Below, piece by piece: positions 22,938-31,554 of a stretch of 64,000 nt of DNA. The first letter of the stretch is position 1. Every line of letters starts with the position of its first letter. The DNA is from an uncultured Acidimicrobiales bacterium (GTDB lineage Bacteria > Actinomycetota > Acidimicrobiia > Acidimicrobiales > SHLQ01). The stretch covers positions 62,001-126,000 of the forward strand of contig CALLQB010000023.1 of the NCBI GenBank assembly GCA_938015295.1, read 5' to 3'. A program made the position numbers and the translations under genes. A model generated the notes under the pieces. It did no database searches, had not been told where the DNA came from, and saw only the letters and a program-made list of their open reading frames with translations.

Positions 22938-24668
22938 ATGCAGTCCACACTAGACACACCACAAGTAACAAAGAGTTCGAAGAAGCGGCTCGGCGGCATT
23001 GCGCTCGCTGTTGCGCTCGGCGCAGCAGCCTTGTCGCCGGTCGCCGGAGCAGCCGACGCAAAGCTTGCCTGTGACCCCGGCTTCTACCAGGTAATTTCCG
23101 GCCAGTTCGCCTCACTCGACCCCAACGCAGGCGTCTACCAGACCATTGGTCCGGACCACTCCAACTTCAACGCCATGGGCTACCGGGCTGCCGACGGCCT
23201 CATGTACGCCATCGCTGGCACCAACCTTCAGCGCATCGACGCCAACGGCGTCAAGACCGACATGGGCGCTCTCGACATGCCGGGCGGCTCCTACACTGGC
23301 GACTTCGGTGACGACGGGCTGCTCCATGTCTCTCGCGGTGGTCGCGATTGGCACACGATCGACGTCGACACGATGACCGCCACGCTCATCCCTGAGCTGT
23401 CGCAGTACACCGCAGTTGCCGATATGACCAACGTGCATGGCAAGTTCTATGGCGTCAGCAGCGACGGATCGCTCATGATGATGGACCCCGCTGCTCGCAC
23501 CCTCACCGAGGTTGGCATGGTCTCGGGCCTGCCCGAATCTCTCAAGTCCTACGGCGCAGCCTGGTCAACCGCTGGCGGTAACCTCTACGTCGGCCGTAAC
23601 TCGGGTGAGATCTACCAGATCACCGGCTATACGACATCCACCCCCTCGGCAACCCAGGTTGGAACTGCACCAGCGACCAACTCGAACGATGGCGCTTCGT
23701 GCAGCTACGCAGCACCACCGGCGGGCCTTGACGATGTTGACGGCCCAACCCCCGAAAGTGAGCCGTCCACACCCGAGTCACAAGCAGCTGCCGACAGCTA
23801 CGAGGAGAACTACGACGAGATCTCCAAGGGCTTTGTACCGGCCGAGACCCAGGAGCCAGAACCAGAGACTGAGCCCGAACCAGCCGCCACCGAGACCGAT
23901 TCGACCTACACCGTCGACGATGCCGGAATCGGCGAAGGCGCATCGTGCTCGCCCGGTGCTGACGAAGACCGTCTGCCCCGCGAAGCACTGCTGGCCATGA
24001 GCGAGGTATCGACCCCAACCGGTCTGTACACCACCGACTTCACCGGAAACGGCCTCAATGACTTCACTATTGCGTCGGGTCGATGGACCGAAGCTGACAG
24101 CTCGCTCAACCAGCACCACAACTGTGGCTACGACTACACCGTGCTGCTCGACAAGTTTATGGTTGAGAACTTCCGCTGGGAGTCAACATTCCACGGGATC
24201 ACCAATGTGAACCAGGGTGGCGTGTTGTTCAACCAGAGCTCGCTCAACTCACGAAGTGGCGCCATGGTTGTCGATCTTGCTGACGGCGGATCAACACTTC
24301 GCTGGGGCAGTTATGACAACGCTGGCTACTACCAGAACATGGGCTCGATGCCCATCGCTGCGCCTGCCACCGGACAGAACGTGACCATCGCAGTCGAGGT
24401 CTACGGCACCGCAGTGACGATCTTCTACAACGGCACCGAGATGACCCAAGTAACGGCGCCACATGCCGGCGGCATGGTTGGCCTTATCGCCAACCTCGCT
24501 GATGTCGGCTTCGACACCGCAGTGCTCACGGCAATGCCAGCACCGGCTACTGAAGCGCCAGCAACGACCGAAGCTCCAGCCGAGGAAGCACCAGCAACCA
24601 CCGAAGCTCCAGCCGAGGAAGCACCAGCAACGACCGAAGCTCCAGCAACGACCGAAGCTCCAGCATGA
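22938..24668 (+). CDS. Secreted two-domain protein (propeller-like plus LamG-like) with PATTEA tail
   Basis: About 576 residues. Start ATG 22938 follows GGAG by 8 bases; ATG 22905 is also in frame. A signal peptide ends near VAGAADA. The first domain (to about 250) has repeated strand motifs such as GYRAADGLMYAIAG and GKFYGVSSDGSL, typical of beta-propellers (DUF6923-like). An acidic Glu/Pro linker follows, then a second domain (about 365-530) with a GLNDFTIASGRW...VTIFYNGTEM pattern resembling concanavalin-like glucanase/LamG folds. The last 40 residues are PATTEAPAEEA repeats, a likely wall-spanning stalk, without an LPxTG signal. It overlaps the next lipoprotein gene by 4 bases. Confidence 0.75.
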   Translation: MQSTLDTPQVTKSSKKRLGGIALAVALGAAALSPVAGAADAKLACDPGFYQVISGQFASLDPNAGVYQTIGPDHSNFNAMGYRAADGLMYAIAGTNLQRIDANGVKTDMGALDMPGGSYTGDFGDDGLLHVSRGGRDWHTIDVDTMTATLIPELSQYTAVADMTNVHGKFYGVSSDGSLMMMDPAARTLTEVGMVSGLPESLKSYGAAWSTAGGNLYVGRNSGEIYQITGYTTSTPSATQVGTAPATNSNDGASCSYAAPPAGLDDVDGPTPESEPSTPESQAAADSYEENYDEISKGFVPAETQEPEPETEPEPAATETDSTYTVDDAGIGEGASCSPGADEDRLPREALLAMSEVSTPTGLYTTDFTGNGLNDFTIASGRWTEADSSLNQHHNCGYDYTVLLDKFMVENFRWESTFHGITNVNQGGVLFNQSSLNSRSGAMVVDLADGGSTLRWGSYDNAGYYQNMGSMPIAAPATGQNVTIAVEVYGTAVTIFYNGTEMTQVTAPHAGGMVGLIANLADVGFDTAVLTAMPAPATEAPATTEAPAEEAPATTEAPAEEAPATTEAPATTEAPA

Positions 24669-25276
24669 AGCTTTCCAACAAATTGATGCTCCTTTGCATC
24701 ATTGCTCTCGGTACGACAGGCTGCTCCGCAGTGCGGGGCGAGCTTGTCGAAACCGGGATGACGAGTGCGGAGGCTTCCGCCACCTCCCCGCTCGTCGACC
24801 TCGAACCCGAGGCAAACGAAGACGGCATCATTGAGATTGGTTCGCTTGCCATCTCAGAGCCCTTCGCATTCACCGCACCGGAGATCTTCTCCGGTGCGGT
24901 GGTTTCGGGTACCGAGCTCTACTACAACTCTCCGATGATCGTGACCTTTGTGTCTCCAACGTGCGCAGTTTGCATCGTGGAAGGACCCGAGATCGCTCAG
25001 TCGGCAGAGGACAACCCTGAGGTCACCTTCCTGGTCATCCACAGCGGCGACACAAACGAGAGCTACCAAGACTACGCCGACACCCTCGGCCTCTACCAAG
25101 AAAACGTCATTCACGTCGAAGACGAGAACGGCGTCATCTGGAAACGATTCGGCATCACCTCGACACCGTCTTCGCTCCTTGTTGATGCCGACGGTCGAGT
25201 ATCGCAGTCAAAGGGAGCGCTTGAGCTGCAGGGTCAGGAAAAGGCAACCGAGGTCGTGCTCACTGGCCTCGGGTAG
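24665..25276 (+). CDS. TlpA-like lipoprotein with CxxC
   Basis: A 203-residue protein with lipobox GTTGC (C20). The C-terminal part is a thioredoxin fold: VTFVSPTCAVC (C100, C103) followed by VIHSGDTNESYQDYADTLGL and the cis-Pro segment STPSSLLVDADG. The usual Trp before the first Cys is Thr here, so its redox potential may differ from that of standard TlpA proteins. Translation is coupled to the secreted two-domain protein by an ATGA overlap, suggesting it keeps that protein's cysteines in the right state or acts in the same complex. A CcdA protein at 7.3 kb could supply electrons. Confidence 0.85.
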   Translation: MKLSNKLMLLCIIALGTTGCSAVRGELVETGMTSAEASATSPLVDLEPEANEDGIIEIGSLAISEPFAFTAPEIFSGAVVSGTELYYNSPMIVTFVSPTCAVCIVEGPEIAQSAEDNPEVTFLVIHSGDTNESYQDYADTLGLYQENVIHVEDENGVIWKRFGITSTPSSLLVDADGRVSQSKGALELQGQEKATEVVLTGLG

Positions 25277-25298
25277 TTGGCCCCGCTGCTCGCTCAAC

Positions 25299-25327
25299 GC
25301 TTGATCAAGCAACCGGCTTGATCAAGC
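25299..25327. terminator. Palindromic hairpin between convergent genes
   Basis: The 12-base self-complementary sequence GCTTGATCAAGC occurs twice (25299-25310, 25316-25327) with 5 bases between, so the copies can pair as a 12-base stem. Outer GCTGCTCGCT and AGCGAGC sequences extend the symmetry. It lies between the lipoprotein and the response regulator; the second copy overlaps the regulator's last codons. No T-run follows, so Rho-independent function is uncertain. Confidence 0.55.
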
Positions 25328-26047
25328 AGCGAGCGGCCGCGTTTCGAACCGGTAGCCGATGCCGCGGACCGTCGCAATGCGACCCCCGGCGTCGGCATCA
25401 ATCTTTTTGCGGAGGTTGGCCACATGCACGTTGATGACGTGATCCTCACCCACCCAGTGCGGGCCCCAAACTGATTCGGCGAGTTCACGCCGCGACAACG
25501 CTGCGCCAGGAGTCGTCGTCAAGGCCTGCAACATGGCGAACTCGATCTTGGTGAGATGAATCTCGTTGTCGCCCACCCATATCTGGTGAGCGAGCCGATC
25601 GATGCGCAAGTCGCCGTACTCGACTGGTCCGGACGTTATCTCGGTGACCGTTCCCGCCCGAGGACGGCGAAGCAGCACCGAAATGCGGAGCAATAATTCC
25701 TTGGCCTCGAACGGTTTTGTCAGGTAGTCATCGGCACCGACTTCGAGTCCGCGGTAGCGGTCCTCGTCTTCGGTGCGGCCGGTCAACATCAGCACATAGG
25801 CGTCGGTGAAGGACCGAAGTTCTTCACAGACGCTCATGCCGTCCATGTCGGGCAACCCGAGATCGAGGATGACCACGGCGGGGTCAAATGTGCGGGCGGC
25901 CTCCAAACCAGAAGCGCCATCGACGGCGCTTTCAACGCTGTAACCGTTGGCTTCGAGGAGTGAACATACAACGAGCTGAAACTCGGGTGCGTCCTCGACC
26001 ACGAGGACCCGGGTACCACTGTTTGGAGAATTAGTTTCGCCGGCCAT
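25322..26047 (-). CDS. OmpR-family response regulator (orphan)
   Basis: 241 residues. The receiver domain (about 13-125) has ED18-19, phosphoacceptor Asp in VVILDLGLPDMDG, Thr in LMLTGRT and Lys in DDYLTKPF. The C-terminal winged helix (about 145-235) has LTKIEFAMLQAL and the recognition region VINVHVANLRKKID followed by RGIGYRF. No histidine kinase lies next to it, so its partner must be elsewhere; the kinases at 49.6 and 52.6 kb each have their own regulator. It is convergent with the lipoprotein gene, and targets cannot be read from sequence. Confidence 0.93.
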   Translation of the reverse strand: MAGETNSPNSGTRVLVVEDAPEFQLVVCSLLEANGYSVESAVDGASGLEAARTFDPAVVILDLGLPDMDGMSVCEELRSFTDAYVLMLTGRTEDEDRYRGLEVGADDYLTKPFEAKELLLRISVLLRRPRAGTVTEITSGPVEYGDLRIDRLAHQIWVGDNEIHLTKIEFAMLQALTTTPGAALSRRELAESVWGPHWVGEDHVINVHVANLRKKIDADAGGRIATVRGIGYRFETRPLAA

Positions 26048-26134
26048 ACGTACTAGGTATCGGCCAGCTTCTCAATCGAACCTTAGGACTCAAGGTTGTT
26101 TACCGTTGCGACATAGGCCATTTGACCTATTCGC

Positions 26135-26716
26135 CTAGGTCCGGCCGTACAACATCTCCAGCGCCAGCTCCTTTGCCGCTTCTGTGGCGGCTCGAGCACC
26201 CGATGCTGTGACGATCCGGCGATCTGACACCACCCGAGTAAACGATGGCGTTGCGCCAAGATCAGTCATCAGATCATTCGCCAGCCAGTGGCCGGTTGCC
26301 TCGCAGCCGTCGAGCATGCCAGTCGCTGCGAGCAGCAGACTTCCCGTCGAAACAGCGACCACTCCCCGACTGGTTGCGGCCGTGTCAGACAACCATCGCA
26401 TAACCGCCGGATTCTCGACCTCTCGTTTCCAGGCGAGTCCGCCCGGGATCACTAGACCCATAGGTGTCGACACAGACTGTAGATCTGCTGCCTCAATCGT
26501 TCGAGCCGGCTCAATAGCCACAACCCTTCCTGGCTGCGCAGCGACAAGGTGCACGGTTGCCGAAAGAGGCTCGGCCAACGCATCCGCCACCACAATGACA
26601 TCGGTGCTCGAAACCCCGTCATAGACAAAGACGACGACGGTGTTCTGGCCGTCGCCATGCGACCAGCTCTGCAACGGGGGCATGGATCCGGGTGATGCGC
26701 GACGACCACGTGCCAT
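26135..26716 (-). CDS. DJ-1/PfpI-like protein with Cys-to-Ser nucleophile
   Basis: About 193 residues with a DJ-1/PfpI (glutamine-amidotransferase-like) fold: VVVFVYDGVSSTDVIVVADAL at the N-terminus, GLVIPGG in the centre, and the elbow VVAVSTGSLLLAATGMLDG followed by EATGHW. In related AraC-linked and amidase-like members the elbow reads VCTGSLLLAAAGLL, with Cys as nucleophile; here it is Ser. The catalytic function is thus changed or lost, and a ligand-binding role is possible. No DNA-binding domain follows. It is divergent from the aminotransferase gene, 74 bases apart. Confidence 0.75.
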   Translation of the reverse strand: MARGRRASPGSMPPLQSWSHGDGQNTVVVFVYDGVSSTDVIVVADALAEPLSATVHLVAAQPGRVVAIEPARTIEAADLQSVSTPMGLVIPGGLAWKREVENPAVMRWLSDTAATSRGVVAVSTGSLLLAATGMLDGCEATGHWLANDLMTDLGATPSFTRVVSDRRIVTASGARAATEAAKELALEMLYGRT

Positions 26717-26790
26717 ACCCCGAAGCGTAGTTGTTGACGACCAACGGCATCAGCCGTGCCAACCAGCTGCTTTTCGGCGAGACTCTTACG

Positions 26791-28053
26791 ATGACAAGCA
26801 CCTTTGAGCACGCGGCCACTTCTCACCTCGCCGAGGCGATCAGCGCCGCTCACGCAACATACCGAAGTGCACGGCCGCGCAGCGCGGAACTCGACACACA
26901 AGCGCGAGTGGTGATGCCAGGCGGCAACACCCGATCAGTGCTCGATTTCGCGCCCTTTCCCTTCCGTGTCGCTTCAGCAGACGGTTCGCGCCTGACCGAT
27001 ATCGACGGACACACCTACGTCGACTTCTGCGGCAACTACACCGCTGGACTTCTCGGCCATTCATCAACAACTATCCGCGATGCCGTTGTCGAAGCTCTGG
27101 GTAGCGGCTTCGCCATTGGTGCCACCCACGAACGCGAGATCACTCTCGCAACTCTGGTGTGCCAACGCTTCGCCAGCATCGATCAGGTGCGGTTCACCAA
27201 CTCTGGGACCGAAGCAAACCTGATGGCTATCGGGACTGCGCTACATCACACGGGACGTTCGGGTGTAGGCGTTTTTGACCACGCTTACCACGGTGGCGTC
27301 TTGTCGTTCGGCCACGGCGAACAGCTCAACGTGCCACACCGGTTCGTGGTCGGCCAGTTCAACACGTTCGAGGGGCTCGATACGTTGTTTACCGACGACG
27401 ACCTGGGTTGTGTGGTGGTCGAGGCAGTCCAGGGTTCGGGCGGCTGTCGACCGGCGAGCGAGTCATTCATGACCGAGCTCCAACGACGATGCGACGAAAC
27501 TGGCACGGTGCTCATCCTCGACGAGGTGATGACGTCTCGTCTCTCGCCCGGTGGCGCGCAGCAGTTGTATGACCTGTCGCCGGGAATGACCACCCTTGGC
27601 AAATACTTGGGTGGGGGCATGAGCTTCGGCGCCTTCGGCGGGCGGGCCGACATCATGGCGAACTTCGACGCCGCGCAGGGTGGCGAGCTAACGCAAGCCG
27701 GCACCTTCAACAACAACGTAGCGTCGATGGCTGCTGGCATTGCCACCCTCACCCACGAACTCGACGACAAAGTGCTAGCCGAGGTGAACGACCGAGGCGA
27801 CGCTCTTCGCGTGGCACTTGACCAAACCTTTGCGGCAACTGACCTACCCCTGTCGGTAACCGGCCGGGGGTCGATGCTCTGCGTACACGCAGAACACGAC
27901 CAGTGGCTTGAGTTGTACTTTCACGCCATGCTCGAAGCGGGCAACTACGTTGCCCGGCGCGGCTTCATAGCACTGTCCTTTTCGATCACCGATGCCGACA
28001 CGACGAAGCTGGTCGACGACACGCGATCATGGGCAGCTTCGGTTATTCAGTAG
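26791..28053 (+). CDS. Class III aminotransferase (glutamate-1-semialdehyde aminomutase-like)
   Basis: A 420-residue PLP enzyme from ATG 26791. Class III motifs are VVMPGGNTRS, DGHTYVDFCGNYTAGLLGH, FTNSGTEANLMAIGTA, LILDEVMTSRLSPGG, and the PLP lysine in MTTLGKYLGGGMSFGAFGG. The closest pattern is GSA aminomutase, but similar proteins act as general aminotransferases, and no other haem-synthesis gene is near. The GSA assignment is therefore uncertain. It is divergent from the PfpI-like gene; the intergenic gap may contain both promoters. Confidence 0.85.
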   Translation: MTSTFEHAATSHLAEAISAAHATYRSARPRSAELDTQARVVMPGGNTRSVLDFAPFPFRVASADGSRLTDIDGHTYVDFCGNYTAGLLGHSSTTIRDAVVEALGSGFAIGATHEREITLATLVCQRFASIDQVRFTNSGTEANLMAIGTALHHTGRSGVGVFDHAYHGGVLSFGHGEQLNVPHRFVVGQFNTFEGLDTLFTDDDLGCVVVEAVQGSGGCRPASESFMTELQRRCDETGTVLILDEVMTSRLSPGGAQQLYDLSPGMTTLGKYLGGGMSFGAFGGRADIMANFDAAQGGELTQAGTFNNNVASMAAGIATLTHELDDKVLAEVNDRGDALRVALDQTFAATDLPLSVTGRGSMLCVHAEHDQWLELYFHAMLEAGNYVARRGFIALSFSITDADTTKLVDDTRSWAASVIQ

Positions 28054-28149
28054 ACACACTCGCCGGAAGGCTCCACACTTTCAGCCGGCCACGCCGCAGC
28101 GGCCGAAAGACTTTGGCATTTTCGATGACACTGGGAGGTGTAGCGAGCA

Positions 28150-29334
28150 ATGACTACCGACATACGTTTTGATGGTGACCTTGAGCGGGTTCGGTCCTGG
28201 GCGACAGATCTTGAAGAAAACACCATGCAGCAGGCACTCACCTCAGCGCGCTCGGCTGCAGTATCGGGCCCAATCGCACTGATGCCCGACGCCCACTGGG
28301 GCATGGGGGCCACCGTCGGCTCGGTCATCCCGACAGAGTCGGCCATCATCCCCGCTGCTGTGGGCGTCGACATCGGCTGCGGCATGATCGCGGTCGAAAC
28401 CAACCTCGATGCCGAAGATCTTCCCGACAACCTCGGGCCGATCCTTCGCGGCATCGGCAAGGCAATACCGGCCGGCTTCAACAAACACGATCGAGCGAAG
28501 ACCGCGGCTATTCGTTGGCTGGCAGCGAACCCGCTGACCACCGATCTTGAACTCAAGTCAACGTCGGTGGCGAAAATCGATCAGCAGTTGGGCACACTCG
28601 GCGGCGGCAACCACTTCGTCGAGGTAAGCCTTGACGAACGTGACCGCGTCTGGGCGGTGTTGCATTCGGGAAGTCGTGGCATCGGTAACGTGCTCGCGCA
28701 GCAGCACATCGCTGCGGCGCGTTCGTTGTGCTCGCAGCTCGAACGGTCGCTTGACGACCGCGATCTCGCGTATTTCCTCGACACCGACCCAGGGTTCAAT
28801 TCCTACATCCGCGACATGTTGTGGGCTCAGGAGTACGCCCTCGAAAACCGCGAGCAGATGATGAACGCTGTACTCGGGGTGCTGACCGAAACCGTCGGCA
28901 AGCCAGTGCGCGAACTCCGCCGAATCAACTGTCACCACAACTACACCGAACGTGAAACCCACGACGACCGCGAGCTCTGGATTACCCGAAAGGGAGCGAT
29001 TCGGGCCGACGTCGGCGACATGGGTGTCATACCGGGGTCGATGGGCACCAATAGCTACATCGTTTCCGGGCTAGGCAACGCCGAGTCTTACCGGTCGGCG
29101 GCACACGGTGCTGGCCGCCGGTATGGCCGCAAAGCTGCCAAGCGCACCTTTGATGTCGCAACCTTTGAGGCGGCGATGGGAGGTCGGACGTGGCAGAAAA
29201 GTAAGGCCGAGGAGCTGCTCGACGAATCGCCGATGGCCTACAAAAACATCGGCGAGGTGATGAAAAATCAGGCCGATCTGGTGACGATCGAGCACGAACT
29301 TCACGCAGTGGTCAACTACAAGGGCACTAGCTAA
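28150..29334 (+). CDS. rtcB: RtcB-family RNA ligase
   Basis: A 394-residue protein with RtcB motifs: MPDAHWGMGATVGSV, GVDIGCGM (metal ligands D74 and C77), GTLGGGNHFVE, VLHSGSRGIG, INCHHNY, VIPGSMGTNSYIV, and SAAHGAGR, whose His becomes GMP-linked. RtcB joins RNA 2',3'-cyclic phosphate or 3'-phosphate ends to 5'-OH ends. The 394-residue length matches the shorter bacterial RtcB group rather than the archaeal form of about 480 residues. No archease or rtcA/rtcR gene is adjacent. A GGGAGG ribosome site lies before ATG 28150. Confidence 0.93.
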   Translation: MTTDIRFDGDLERVRSWATDLEENTMQQALTSARSAAVSGPIALMPDAHWGMGATVGSVIPTESAIIPAAVGVDIGCGMIAVETNLDAEDLPDNLGPILRGIGKAIPAGFNKHDRAKTAAIRWLAANPLTTDLELKSTSVAKIDQQLGTLGGGNHFVEVSLDERDRVWAVLHSGSRGIGNVLAQQHIAAARSLCSQLERSLDDRDLAYFLDTDPGFNSYIRDMLWAQEYALENREQMMNAVLGVLTETVGKPVRELRRINCHHNYTERETHDDRELWITRKGAIRADVGDMGVIPGSMGTNSYIVSGLGNAESYRSAAHGAGRRYGRKAAKRTFDVATFEAAMGGRTWQKSKAEELLDESPMAYKNIGEVMKNQADLVTIEHELHAVVNYKGTS

Positions 29335-29466
29335 AGCCGGGTGCGGCAGGATGAGGAGGCAACGGTTTCGCTGGTTGGGGATTAAAGCCATGACAAAAAC
29401 CAACCGAGATACAACGTGACGGGCGAGCGGCCGGCAAGCCCGAATACCTCTGGCGGAGCGGAAACC

Positions 29467-29937
29467 ATGCCACCTTTTCTCAATGGATCAGGCCGAGTAG
29501 GCCGACTGCAATACTTCGGCGTGAGCATGGCGATGGTGTTCGCCCTCTTCATCTCGATGCAGCTGTTCCTCACCACCAATCCCGTAACGGGCGAAATCAC
29601 CGACTTCCACCCGATCGCCGTGATTCCATTGTTCCTTTGCGTGTGGGTGGGATGGGCAAACTCGCTCCGCAGGCTTCACGACCTCGGACACAACGGGTTC
29701 TACATGCTGATCCTGTTCATCCCCCTGGTGGGTTCGATCTTTAGCCTCTACATGCTTTTTGGCAAAGGCGAGAACCGGCCGAACAGCTTTGGACCAGTGC
29801 CCGGAATGCCAACCCAAGAGAAGCTCACCGAACAGCGCGAGGAACGCCATTTCGAGCAGGTTGGAGCAGCCACCGACCCCGATGCGTCGTACTTGAACGA
29901 AGACGGCTCGTTTAATATGGACGGTCTGTTCAAGTAG
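29467..29937 (+). CDS. DUF805 membrane protein
   Basis: About 156 residues. The DUF805 signature is clear: GRVGRLQYFGVSMAM, then SLRRLHDLGHNGFYMLILFIPLVGSIFSLYMLFGKGE. There are three predicted membrane segments. The C-terminal 45 residues are hydrophilic and acidic. ATG 29467 has a GGAG ribosome site; an in-frame GTG at 29416 would add 17 residues with no ribosome site. DUF805 proteins are common in bacteria and unassigned. The 3' end overlaps the convergent SGNH hydrolase by 8 bases. Confidence 0.85.
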   Translation: MPPFLNGSGRVGRLQYFGVSMAMVFALFISMQLFLTTNPVTGEITDFHPIAVIPLFLCVWVGWANSLRRLHDLGHNGFYMLILFIPLVGSIFSLYMLFGKGENRPNSFGPVPGMPTQEKLTEQREERHFEQVGAATDPDASYLNEDGSFNMDGLFK

Positions 29938-30688
29938 CTCTTTGGAGCTCGTCGATCGCAAGAGTCAACGCAAGCGCCAGACGACGACGGCCATGCACAT
30001 TGTCGGAGTCGTCGTCGCCGAGATGGCCGCCATCGAACGCCCGTACCCTCACCGTCGGGCACGGCTCGCCTGGAACCAGACACGTCAGCTCGGTGGCGTA
30101 GTCGCCGTTCTCATCGGCGAACCAGTCCCAAATGTCGACCACGTGGTCGACGTTCGGATCGCTGGCGAGCGTCGTGGCCAAGCGGGCGTTACTTGTCGTG
30201 CGGCGTTCATCGGACGCTGGCAGCGGTCCCACCGACAACACCACCGTCTTGTCAGGAAAAGACGACGTTATTGTGCGTGAATCGGCGAGATACCGATCGA
30301 AATAGTCGACCGCTTCGATGTCTCTGGCACCATCCATACAGGGCGTTACGGCGTTGCCGGTGTACAGCATGATCACGACATCGGGTTCGCTAGTAAACAC
30401 CGAGCGCGCTGGCTCGTCTTGGATCGACACAAAAAGATCACACGGCGCAATGCCGTTGAACGTGATGGACTCGAGGCCTATGGCGGTGGCACCAAGCATG
30501 GTTTGCAGCGGTTCTCTGATCTCCTGGGCGATGGAGTCGCCAAGCAGCAACACCGACTCGATAGCCGCAACTTCGGTTGTGGTTTCTGCCTCGACCGGGG
30601 TGTCGACACCAAGCACCAGCGTCAAAAGCATCGCTGCCGTCAGCAACGTCGTGACGCTCATACGTTGTCTTGTGGACAGGCCAGTCAT
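29930..30688 (-). CDS. Secreted SGNH/GDSL-type hydrolase
   Basis: 252 residues from ATG 30688, with GGAAG 6 bases upstream. A signal peptide is followed by SVLLLGDSIAQEI (block I with the catalytic Ser), a FNGIAPCDL segment with the block II Gly, VVIMLYTGNAVTPC (block III Asn) and, near the C-terminus, DGGHLGDDDSDNVHGRRR, where Asp and His of block V would lie. The fold is that of SGNH esterases/acyltransferases. The substrate may be a polysaccharide acetyl or lipid ester. Two cysteine pairs suggest an oxidised extracellular protein. It is divergent from the alpha/beta hydrolase. Confidence 0.8.
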   Translation of the reverse strand: MTGLSTRQRMSVTTLLTAAMLLTLVLGVDTPVEAETTTEVAAIESVLLLGDSIAQEIREPLQTMLGATAIGLESITFNGIAPCDLFVSIQDEPARSVFTSEPDVVIMLYTGNAVTPCMDGARDIEAVDYFDRYLADSRTITSSFPDKTVVLSVGPLPASDERRTTSNARLATTLASDPNVDHVVDIWDWFADENGDYATELTCLVPGEPCPTVRVRAFDGGHLGDDDSDNVHGRRRLALALTLAIDELQRAT

Positions 30689-30834
30689 CGATCTTCCGCC
30701 AGTGGTGCTCAACGTCCGTGGGTTCGAGCGCCTACATCACTGTCGACCGGAGGGGGTGGAATCCCTCGTCGCCCCAGCGAATTTCTTGCGGAACCGCGCA
30801 ATCTGGTTTGTCGCGCGCTTACTAGGTTGGACCA

Positions 30835-31554
30835 ATGGCGAGTGACTCTCACGCAAGTACACCGGTCGACGACCTGGGCATTCTCGCCAAAGATCATGTG
30901 GTTATCGGTGACTCGTCGGTCGAGCACCATGAGATGTACACCCGGGAAGGATTGTTCTCGCTGATGTGGCATCCGGCCGACGGCGACGAACGAGCGGTGA
31001 TCATGTGTGGCGGCGCAATGGGAGGCACGTTGGGCGGAGGTGGTCTCTATCACCAACTGGGCGAACAGTTGGCCGGTCGGGGCATCGCTGCAGTCAGGGT
31101 CGGCTACCGGGTTCCAAACGACCTCGGCCGATGCACCCACGACCTACTTGCGGCGATGCAACTCATGGCGCGCCGCGGAGCACGCCGGTTCGTCACCATC
31201 GGCCATTCCTTTGGCGGCGCGGTCGCCATTCAGACCGCTGCAGCGATGCACGCCGAACTTGTGCCGGGTGTGGTCACGCTCGCAACCCAATCGGCGGGTT
31301 GCGAACCGGTCGAAACGTTGGGCGACCGGTCGCTGCTGTTTTTCCACGGCACCCACGACCAGATTCTTCCTGCCGCATCAAGCCAGATGGTGCACATGTT
31401 GGCAGGCCACGGCGAACTCGTCATGCTGCCCGGCGAGGACCATCTGCTACAGGGTGCGCGCGACGAAATCGCCGAGCGGCTCCTGGTCTGGCTTCCGGAC
31501 GTTCTCCGCGCTGCAGAGCCGACCGACAACGTTCCAGACGACCCCTCGGCCTAG
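30835..31554 (+). CDS. Alpha/beta hydrolase
   Basis: A 239-residue cytoplasmic protein with the serine-hydrolase fold. The nucleophile elbow is IGHSFGGAVAI, the acid is in LLFFHGTHDQILP, and the base His is in LPGEDHLLQG. An MCGGAMGGTLGGGG loop forms the oxyanion hole region. The fold resembles dienelactone-hydrolase-like or KANL3-type small hydrolases; the substrate is unknown. Its stop directly abuts the stop of the convergent acyl-CoA synthetase gene. Confidence 0.85.
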   Translation: MASDSHASTPVDDLGILAKDHVVIGDSSVEHHEMYTREGLFSLMWHPADGDERAVIMCGGAMGGTLGGGGLYHQLGEQLAGRGIAAVRVGYRVPNDLGRCTHDLLAAMQLMARRGARRFVTIGHSFGGAVAIQTAAAMHAELVPGVVTLATQSAGCEPVETLGDRSLLFFHGTHDQILPAASSQMVHMLAGHGELVMLPGEDHLLQGARDEIAERLLVWLPDVLRAAEPTDNVPDDPSA

